Assembly: GCA_964348185.1 (NCBI GenBank)
Contig: CAYGBW010000141.1
Span: forward strand, 1-12,335
From: CAYGBW01 sp964348185
GTDB taxonomy: Bacteria; Desulfobacterota; BSN033; WVXP01
DNA length: 12,335 nt
Reading direction: 5' to 3'
The position numbers and the translations under genes are program-made. Position 1 is the first letter of the stretch, and every line of letters starts with the position of its first letter. The notes under the pieces are model-generated. The model was not told where the DNA came from, did no database searches, and worked only from the letters and a program-made list of their open reading frames with translations. Shown here piece by piece: positions 8,722 through 12,335 of this stretch.

Positions 8722-9105
8722 TTACTTAATCTCCGCGGTGCCCCCAGCCTCTTCCAGTTTTTTCTTGACAGACTCAGCCTCTTCCTTGGCAATGCCTTCC
8801 TTGACGTTCTTGGGGACGCCTTCCACCAGATCCTTCGCCTCTTTCAGGCCGAGACCGGTTAGCTCTCTGACTGCCTTGATCACCTGAATCTTCTTATCCC
8901 CATATCCCGTCAGGATGATATCGAATTCGGTCTTTTCTTCAGACACCGCCTCGACCGTTCCTCCAGCTGTGGGAGCGCCTACAGCCACCGGTGCCGCTGC
9001 GGTGACGCCGAACTCATCTTCCAGTTCCTTGACAAATTCTGAAAGTTCGAGAACGGTCATGTTCTTTATGAAATTCTTCACATCCTCTCGCGTCAACTCT
9101 GCCAT
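8722..9105 (-). CDS. rplL: Ribosomal protein L7/L12 (bL12)
   Basis: L12 dimers form the mobile ribosomal stalk that recruits and activates translational GTPases (EF-Tu, EF-G, IF2). The product is 127 aa, a normal family length. Residues 1-33 are the N-terminal dimerisation and L10-binding region. Residues 34-53 are an Ala/Pro/Gly-rich hinge (TAAAPVAVGAPTAGG). From about 58 comes the globular C-terminal domain starting EKTEFDIIL, with the factor-binding helices in IKAVRELTGLGLKEAKDLVE (76-95). The ATG at 9105 has AAGGAG six bases upstream. It follows rplJ after 91 bp, and rpoB follows after 78 bp. L12 is made in several copies per ribosome, so the roomy gap and good ribosome binding site fit separate, efficient initiation. 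Confidence 0.98.
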   Translation of the reverse strand: MAELTREDVKNFIKNMTVLELSEFVKELEDEFGVTAAAPVAVGAPTAGGTVEAVSEEKTEFDIILTGYGDKKIQVIKAVRELTGLGLKEAKDLVEGVPKNVKEGIAKEEAESVKKKLEEAGGTAEIK

Positions 9106-9142
9106 GTCTTTCTCCTTCCTCAGTCACTCAGATTACATTTTC

Positions 9143-9184
9143 GGTCTACCAAGCCGGCCGGGTGTACCTCTTATTCTCTAGACC
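9143..9184 (-). other. Possible long-loop stem in the rplJ-rplL gap
   Basis: The 91-nt gap between rplJ and rplL contains GGTCTA (9184-9179) and TAGACC (9148-9143), a perfect 6-bp complement enclosing 30 nt. The enclosed stretch includes the self-complementary CCGGCCGG. No T-tract follows. It could be a processing or translation-control structure, or simply chance. Confidence 0.3.
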
Positions 9185-9196
9185 TTCAAGAGATTC

Positions 9197-9712
9197 CTAT
9201 CCCTTTTGCAGACGAATCGCATTCAATACGTGGAGGAGTCTCTGTGGATTTGCGGAAAGGACGGTGACCAGACGGACCGGTCCCCCCCCCAGGACCGACA
9301 TCAAACGTCCCAACAGGACCTCTCGACCCGGAATCTCAGCCAGCTTCTTGACGGCGTCCTGATCGATTGCCCTTCCTTCAACCATCCCACCCTTGATTTC
9401 GAGATTGGGCTGCTTCTTGCTGAATTGATCCAGAATCTTCGCAGGGGATATGGGATCATCGTATGACAAGGCCAGGGCTGTCGGCCCGTTAATCTGATCG
9501 ATCAGAGGCTCCAGTTCGCTGTTCTTGAGGGCCAATTTGATCAATGTGTTTTTCACCACACGGTATTTGACAGAGATCTGCCGAAGCTGATTCCGAAGAA
9601 GCGCCAGTTCGGCCACATTCAACCCTCGATAGTCGGTCAAAATGGCAGCCTTGGCCTCTCTGAGTGATCCTTGCAGTTCTGCGACAATTCGCTCTTTTTC
9701 TCTCCTAAGCAA
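9197..9712 (-). CDS. rplJ: Ribosomal protein L10 (uL10)
   Basis: L10 anchors L12 dimers to the GTPase-associated centre of 23S rRNA, next to L11. The 171 aa are normal for the family. The N-terminal rRNA-binding domain includes LTDYRGLNVAEL and YRVVKNTLIKLAL, both typical of L10. The GGMVEGRAID and EIPGREVLLGRLMSVL segments are also typical, and the last 30 or so residues should form the helix that binds L12 dimers. The start codon is TTG at 9712-9710, with a perfect AAGGAGG (9727-9721) eight bases upstream; no in-frame ATG lies nearby, so the TTG is well supported. It begins only 24 nt after rplA, which leaves no separate space for a canonical L10 leader. Confidence 0.98.
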   Translation of the reverse strand: MLRREKERIVAELQGSLREAKAAILTDYRGLNVAELALLRNQLRQISVKYRVVKNTLIKLALKNSELEPLIDQINGPTALALSYDDPISPAKILDQFSKKQPNLEIKGGMVEGRAIDQDAVKKLAEIPGREVLLGRLMSVLGGGPVRLVTVLSANPQRLLHVLNAIRLQKG

Positions 9713-9720
9713 CGATGATC

Positions 9721-9727
9721 CCTCCTT
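9721..9727 (-). promoter_or_regulatory. Ribosome binding site fixing the TTG start of rplJ
   Basis: Minus-strand AAGGAGG (9727-9721) lies in the 24-nt rplA-rplJ gap, eight bases before TTG (9712-9710). It decides the non-ATG start. Confidence 0.85.
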
Positions 9728-9736
9728 GTCTTCGCC

Positions 9737-10441
9737 TCATTTCAGCAGGGTCCGAACCTGCAGGGGATCGACCTTTATTCCCGGCCCCATCGTGGTGGAC
9801 AAAGCGATTCCCTTCAGGTAGACCCCTTTGCTGGTGGAGGGTTTCGCTCGCATAACAACATCCAGCAAGGATTGAGCATTTTCAGCGAGCTTCTCAACGC
9901 CAAAGGAGACCCTTCCAATTGGGGCATGGACGATGCCGGCCTTTTCCACCTTGAATTCCACTTTTCCTCCTTTGATCTCCTTGACCGCTCTGGCCACGTC
10001 AAAGGTCACGGTTCCCACTTTTGGATTGGGCATAAGTCCCCTGGGTCCCAGAATCTTTCCCAACTTTCCCACTTGGCCCATCACATCCGGTGTCGCGACC
10101 GCTTTGTCAAAATCGAGCCATCCACCCTGGATTTTTTCAACCATATCCTCAGCTCCCACGTATTCCGCTCCGGCATCTTCGGCCTCTTTCGCTTTCTCTC
10201 CTTTCGCAAATACGAGAACACGACTCGTCTTTCCCGTTCCATGGGGGAGGATCACGGTACCTCGGACCATCTGGTCTGCCTTTTTGGGATTGACTCCGAG
10301 ACGAATGGCAATATCGACGGTCTCATCAAATCGGGCATGGCCGGTTTCCGTTACCAGCCGCATTGCCTCACCCAATTCGTACTTTTTTGTTCGTTCGACT
10401 TTCCCTCTGGCCTCGATATACTTCTTTCCCTTTTTTCCCAT
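9737..10441 (-). CDS. rplA: Ribosomal protein L1 (uL1)
   Basis: L1 forms the mobile L1 stalk that handles deacylated tRNA at the E site. In E. coli it also represses translation of its own mRNA, from a site upstream of rplK. The 234 aa match E. coli L1 in length. Domain I is formed by the two ends of the chain and domain II by roughly residues 68-159. The family signature KLGKILGPRGLMPNP is at 126-140, and the conserved STTMGPGIKVD is at 215-225. The ATG at 10441 lies only six bases after the rplK stop. Its GGGAG ribosome binding site overlaps that stop codon (TAGGGAGCCATG), with only two bases of spacing, so initiation is probably coupled to rplK translation. Confidence 0.98.
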   Translation of the reverse strand: MGKKGKKYIEARGKVERTKKYELGEAMRLVTETGHARFDETVDIAIRLGVNPKKADQMVRGTVILPHGTGKTSRVLVFAKGEKAKEAEDAGAEYVGAEDMVEKIQGGWLDFDKAVATPDVMGQVGKLGKILGPRGLMPNPKVGTVTFDVARAVKEIKGGKVEFKVEKAGIVHAPIGRVSFGVEKLAENAQSLLDVVMRAKPSTSKGVYLKGIALSTTMGPGIKVDPLQVRTLLK

Positions 10442-10447
10442 GGCTCC

Positions 10448-10870
10448 CTACTCGATTTCTATGCCCATGCTCCTGGCTGTTCCCTCAATGGTCCGAATCG
10501 CACCCTCGAGGTCGACAGCATTTAAATCGGGCAGCTTGACTTTTGCGATCTCTTCAATCTGGCTTCTATTGACCCTGCCCACCTTCTCCCGATTGGGCTC
10601 GCTGGATCCCTTTGCGATTTGGGCCACCTTTTTCAGAAGGATAGAGGCCGGAGGTGTTTTGGTGATATAGGTGAATGATCGATCGGCAAAGACTGTGATC
10701 ACCACCGGGATGATCGTTCCCTCCTGTCCCTGGGTTTTTGCGTTAAAGGCCTTGCAGAACTCCATAATGTTGACGCCATGCTGCCCCAGGGCAGGCCCCA
10801 CAGGCGGAGATGGATTTGCTTGACCCGCGGGGATCTGCAATTTGATTATGCCAGCAATTTTTTTCGCCAT
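10448..10870 (-). CDS. rplK: Ribosomal protein L11 (uL11)
   Basis: L11 binds 23S rRNA in the GTPase-associated centre and takes part in factor binding and RelA activation. The product is 140 aa. Residues 1-70 form the N-terminal domain, with conserved prolines in QANPSPPVGPALGQHGVNI. A TKTPPAS linker leads into the C-terminal rRNA-binding domain, which ends ARSMGIEIE. The frame is open upstream to 10921, but the start is placed at ATG 10870-10868 because MAKKIAGIIKLQ is the family N-terminus and GGAG lies seven bases before it. The upstream 51 nt overlap a strong hairpin instead. rplA follows after six bases. Confidence 0.98.
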   Translation of the reverse strand: MAKKIAGIIKLQIPAGQANPSPPVGPALGQHGVNIMEFCKAFNAKTQGQEGTIIPVVITVFADRSFTYITKTPPASILLKKVAQIAKGSSEPNREKVGRVNRSQIEEIAKVKLPDLNAVDLEGAIRTIEGTARSMGIEIE

Positions 10871-10894
10871 GATCAATCTCCTGATGCGCCAGCA

Positions 10895-10980
10895 GACCTT
10901 ACCCCTCTGCCCCCTTAGCATCCCTGGGGGCAGATTCTTTCTTCAAGCAGGGACCCGCCCCTCTCGATCAAGGTAAGACC
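10895..10980 (-). promoter_or_regulatory. Structured leader upstream of rplK; candidate L1 autoregulatory site
   Basis: The 118-nt nusG-rplK gap can fold into two nested elements on the minus strand. GGTCTTACC (10980-10972) pairs with GGTAAGGTC (10903-10895) as a 9-bp outer stem with two G-U pairs. Inside it, CTGCCCCC (10933-10926) pairs perfectly with GGGGGCAG (10914-10907) around an 11-nt loop, AGGGATGCTAA. No T-tract follows, so it is not an intrinsic terminator. The outer stem ends about 12 nt before the rplK ribosome binding site. In E. coli, L1 represses the L11 operon by binding upstream of rplK. The fold is read from the sequence; the L1 role is inference from position, and I could not identify the asymmetric-loop L1 motif. 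Confidence 0.5.
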
Positions 10981-10988
10981 CAGGAGTC

Positions 10989-11519
10989 TTAACCCTTCTC
11001 AATTTGAACGAAGTCGAGCTCTACCGGCGTAGACCTGCCGAAGATGGAAACCAGAACCTTCACCTTTCTCTTTTCCGGTCTGACTTCTTCCACCGTGCCA
11101 ACGAAGTTTACAAAGGGACCGTCGATAACCCGAACCGTGTCGCCTGCAGAAAAAGAGACCTTTGGCTTCGCTTTAGTAACGCCTTCCTTAATCTGGGCGA
11201 TTACGCCTTCTACCTCTTCTTCGGAAACTGGCGTGGGATGCGTGCCATGTCCGGCAAAACCGGTGATCTTCGGAGTCCCTTTTACGATATGCCAGGTTTC
11301 GTCATTCAGCTCCATCTTAACAAGGATGTAACCTGGAAAGATCTTTCTCTGCGATGTTCTTCGCTTTCCTTTGACCAGTTCCACGACCGTTTCCGTGGGG
11401 ACCAGAATTTCGTCAAAAAAGTCGGCCATGCCGAGGTTCTTGATTCGCTCCTCGAGGCCGGCCTTCGCCTTGTTCTCATAACCTGAGTAAGTATGGATCA
11501 CATACCATTTATTCGCCAT
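10989..11519 (-). CDS. nusG: Transcription termination/antitermination factor NusG
   Basis: NusG binds the RNA polymerase clamp through its NGN domain. Its KOW domain contacts either Rho or ribosomal S10, linking transcription to translation. The product is 176 aa (E. coli 181). The NGN domain spans about 1-112 and includes KWYVIHTYSGYE and FPGYILVKM (61-69). The KOW motif is GDTVRVIDGPFVNFVGTVEEV-like at 126-146, and the IFGRSTPVEL loop at 159-168 is the typical S10/Rho contact region. The ATG at 11519 has only a weak upstream purine match (AAGAG). It follows secE after 47 bp, the standard secE-nusG pairing. Confidence 0.98.
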   Translation of the reverse strand: MANKWYVIHTYSGYENKAKAGLEERIKNLGMADFFDEILVPTETVVELVKGKRRTSQRKIFPGYILVKMELNDETWHIVKGTPKITGFAGHGTHPTPVSEEEVEGVIAQIKEGVTKAKPKVSFSAGDTVRVIDGPFVNFVGTVEEVRPEKRKVKVLVSIFGRSTPVELDFVQIEKG

Positions 11520-11566
11520 GATGCACTCTTAAGGAATCCTCTAGCTGTAAATTGAAAAATCAGGAG

Positions 11567-11755
11567 CTATAAGACCAACCGGATCAGGCGGGACAATCCC
11601 ACATCAACAATCCCAAGGAAAAAACCGAAGATGAAAACCGATATCAGGACAATGATGGTGGCATAGATCGTATCCTTTCTGGAGGGCCAGGTGACCTTCT
11701 TCAGTTCGATTCTGACCTCCCTCAGGAATTGTCTGACCGCTTCAAATCGACTCAT
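11567..11755 (-). CDS. secE: Preprotein translocase subunit SecE
   Basis: SecE clamps the SecY channel of the inner-membrane SecYEG translocon. The 62 aa are the short single-span form; E. coli SecE has three spans. An amphipathic N-terminal helix leads into the conserved ELKKVTWPSRKDT (17-29). One membrane segment follows at about 30-53 (TIYATIIVLISVFIFGFFLG). The ATG at 11755 has two AGGA repeats just upstream. It starts 23 bp after the tRNA-Trp 3' end, so it is probably freed by tRNA processing of a common transcript. Confidence 0.96.
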   Translation of the reverse strand: MSRFEAVRQFLREVRIELKKVTWPSRKDTIYATIIVLISVFIFGFFLGIVDVGLSRLIRLVL

Positions 11756-11778
11756 CGTTCCTTCCTGGTGAAACGGGC

Positions 11779-11855
11779 TGGCAGGCCAGGAGGGATTCGA
11801 ACCCCCAACTTCCGGATTTGGAGTCCGGCGCTCTAACCGTTAGAGCTACTGGCCT
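11779..11855 (-). tRNA. trnW: tRNA-Trp (anticodon CCA), CCA end encoded
   Basis: The minus strand folds into a complete cloverleaf. The acceptor AGGCCAG/CTGGCCT pairs at all seven positions. The D stem is GCTC/GAGC with a 9-nt loop. The anticodon stem CCGGA/TCCGG encloses CTCCAAA, so the anticodon is CCA, reading UGG for tryptophan. The T arm is GGGGG-TTCGAAT-CCCTC with one G-U pair. The discriminator base is G (11782), as in bacterial tRNA-Trp, and the 3' CCA is encoded at 11781-11779. It sits between rpmG and secE, an arrangement also known from Thermus and other bacteria. Confidence 0.97.
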
Positions 11856-11988
11856 ATGTTCTTCGATTGATCGCTCATCATTGCTGGATTGCAGAGCTGG
11901 GATTTCTTAACAATCAGCCTGGACTCGCAAGGATTTGAGATCTATGAAACGATTGGTGTCTCAGGGTTAGGATTAGCCTCTTTCAGCA

Positions 11989-12004
11989 CCGGCTTCTTGG
12001 CCGG
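11989..12004 (-). other. Short hairpin directly after the rpmG stop
   Basis: CCGGC (12004-12000) pairs with GCCGG (11993-11989) around a 6-nt loop, starting at the first base after the rpmG stop codon. There is no T-tract, so it is more likely a 3'-end stabiliser or processing element than a terminator. The rest of the 149-bp rpmG-tRNA gap (11856-11988) shows no gene, and I could not find a convincing promoter there. Confidence 0.35.
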
Positions 12005-12154
12005 TTACTTCGTCTCCCTGTGAGGGGTGTGCCTCTGACAGAATCGGCAGTATTTCTTGAACTCAAGGCGATCCGGAGTCGTTCGCTTGTTTTTCGTTGT
12101 CGTATAGTTCCGTCTCTTGCACTCAGTGCAGGACATGATCACGATGTTTCTCAT
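12005..12154 (-). CDS. rpmG: Ribosomal protein L33 (bL33), zinc-binding form
   Basis: L33 is a small protein of the large ribosomal subunit near the E site. This 49-aa gene reads MRNIVIMSCTECKRRNY at its start and ends QRHTPHRETK with TAA. It is the C+ type, with four zinc-ligand cysteines at C9, C12, C36 and C39. The NKRTTPDRLEFKKYC core is typical. The ATG at 12154 was preferred over the ATG at 12136 because it gives the usual family length and has GGGGAG six bases upstream. It follows tuf by 60 bp and precedes tRNA-Trp. Confidence 0.96.
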   Translation of the reverse strand: MRNIVIMSCTECKRRNYTTTKNKRTTPDRLEFKKYCRFCQRHTPHRETK

Positions 12155-12170
12155 TATTAACTCCCCGGCT

Positions 12171-12196
12171 CTCAAAGGCAGCGAGGTGACTTTGAG
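12171..12196 (-). other. Stem-loop in the tuf-rpmG gap
   Basis: CTCAAAG (12196-12190) and CTTTGAG (12177-12171) form a perfect 7-bp stem around a 12-nt loop. CCGG on each side could extend it after a small internal loop. The stem ends a few bases before the rpmG ribosome binding site (GGGGAG, 12166-12161) and has no T-tract. It may modulate rpmG translation or mRNA processing between the highly expressed tuf and rpmG; function is inferred only. Confidence 0.4.
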
Positions 12197-12214
12197 GACC
12201 CCGGACAGACCTTC

Positions 12215-12335
12215 TTATTCCAGGATATCGCTGACGACGCCGGCTCCCACGGTTCGACCCCCTTCCCGAATGGCAAACCGTAACTCCTTCTCAAGGGCGA
12301 TGGGAGTAATCAACTCCGCAGTAATCGATACATTG
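12215..12335 (-). CDS. tuf: Elongation factor Tu, C-terminal end (partial at window edge)
   Basis: EF-Tu delivers aminoacyl-tRNA to the ribosome. Only the last 39 codons and the TAA stop are inside the window; the gene continues past 12335. The visible end includes ELITPIALEKELRFAIREGG followed by RTVGAGVVSDILE. This is the strongly conserved end of domain III, part of the kirromycin and tRNA-binding face. The position in front of rpmG-trnW-secE matches the tufB-type copy of many bacteria. Whether a second tuf copy exists cannot be told from here. Confidence 0.97.
   Translation of the reverse strand, partial: NVSITAELITPIALEKELRFAIREGGRTVGAGVVSDILE

Noticed and set aside
9872..10670. Long plus-strand open frames (217 and 245 codons) antisense to rplA and rplK
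   Set aside because: They lie wholly over well-supported ribosomal protein genes, have low-complexity Ser/Pro/Phe-rich translations and no recognisable domain; they are antisense shadows.
10871..10921. Upstream in-frame extension of rplK by 17 codons
   Set aside because: It does not match the L11 N-terminus and runs through the strong hairpin; the ATG at 10870 has a proper ribosome binding site.
10907..10933. GC-rich hairpin between nusG and rplK as an intrinsic terminator
   Set aside because: The 3' arm is followed by AGGGGTAAGG, not a T-tract, and the operon continues; a regulatory leader is more likely.
11856..11988. Promoter for tRNA-Trp-secE-nusG in the rpmG-tRNA gap
   Set aside because: The best minus-strand pair (TTGCGA with a weak TAAGAA) has a poor -10 match and short spacing; it cannot be supported from sequence alone.
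11989..12004. Hairpin after rpmG as a terminator
   Set aside because: Only a 5-bp stem and no T-tract.

Overview
This window is a housekeeping ribosomal-protein and RNA-polymerase cluster, with every recognised gene on the minus strand. Read in the direction of transcription (high to low coordinates), the order is tuf (3' end only), rpmG, tRNA-Trp(CCA), secE, nusG, rplK, rplA, rplJ, rplL, rpoB, rpoC. A strong intrinsic terminator follows rpoC, and about 110 bp of unassigned flank remain. This is the classic bacterial secE-nusG-L11-beta arrangement, with tuf-rpmG-trnW in front. No gene is broken, and I see no mobile element, CRISPR array or foreign insertion of gene size.

Organism: both large RNA polymerase subunits have proteobacterial-type architecture. 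RpoB (1395 aa) has a long insertion with two internal repeats at the SI1 position and another at the SI2 position. RpoC (1380 aa) has an SI3-type insertion inside the trigger loop. L33 is the four-cysteine zinc-binding form and SecE is the short single-membrane-span form. With base composition near 50-55% GC, my best guess is a Desulfobacterota (former Deltaproteobacteria) genome, possibly from a metagenome. That placement is inference from general resemblance; no search was run.

Layout: 12335-11756 holds the end of EF-Tu, L33, tRNA-Trp and SecE. 11519-10989 is NusG. 10870-8722 holds the L11, L1, L10 and L7/L12 genes. 8643-167 holds the beta and beta' subunits. 156-114 is the terminator. No gap without a gene exceeds 150 bp. 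Together the genes supply translation elongation (EF-Tu, the ribosomal stalk L10/L12 with its L11 base, the L1 stalk, L33, tRNA-Trp), transcription (beta, beta', NusG) and protein export (SecE). They are probably largely co-transcribed.

Points above the ordinary are mostly regulatory. A two-tier RNA structure upstream of rplK sits where L1 feedback control occurs in E. coli. The rplA-rplJ gap is only 24 nt, leaving no room for the usual L10 leader. A small hairpin-plus-repeat element lies between rpoB and rpoC. TTG start codons behind near-perfect ribosome binding sites are used for both rplJ and rpoC. I found no convincing previously undescribed system here.
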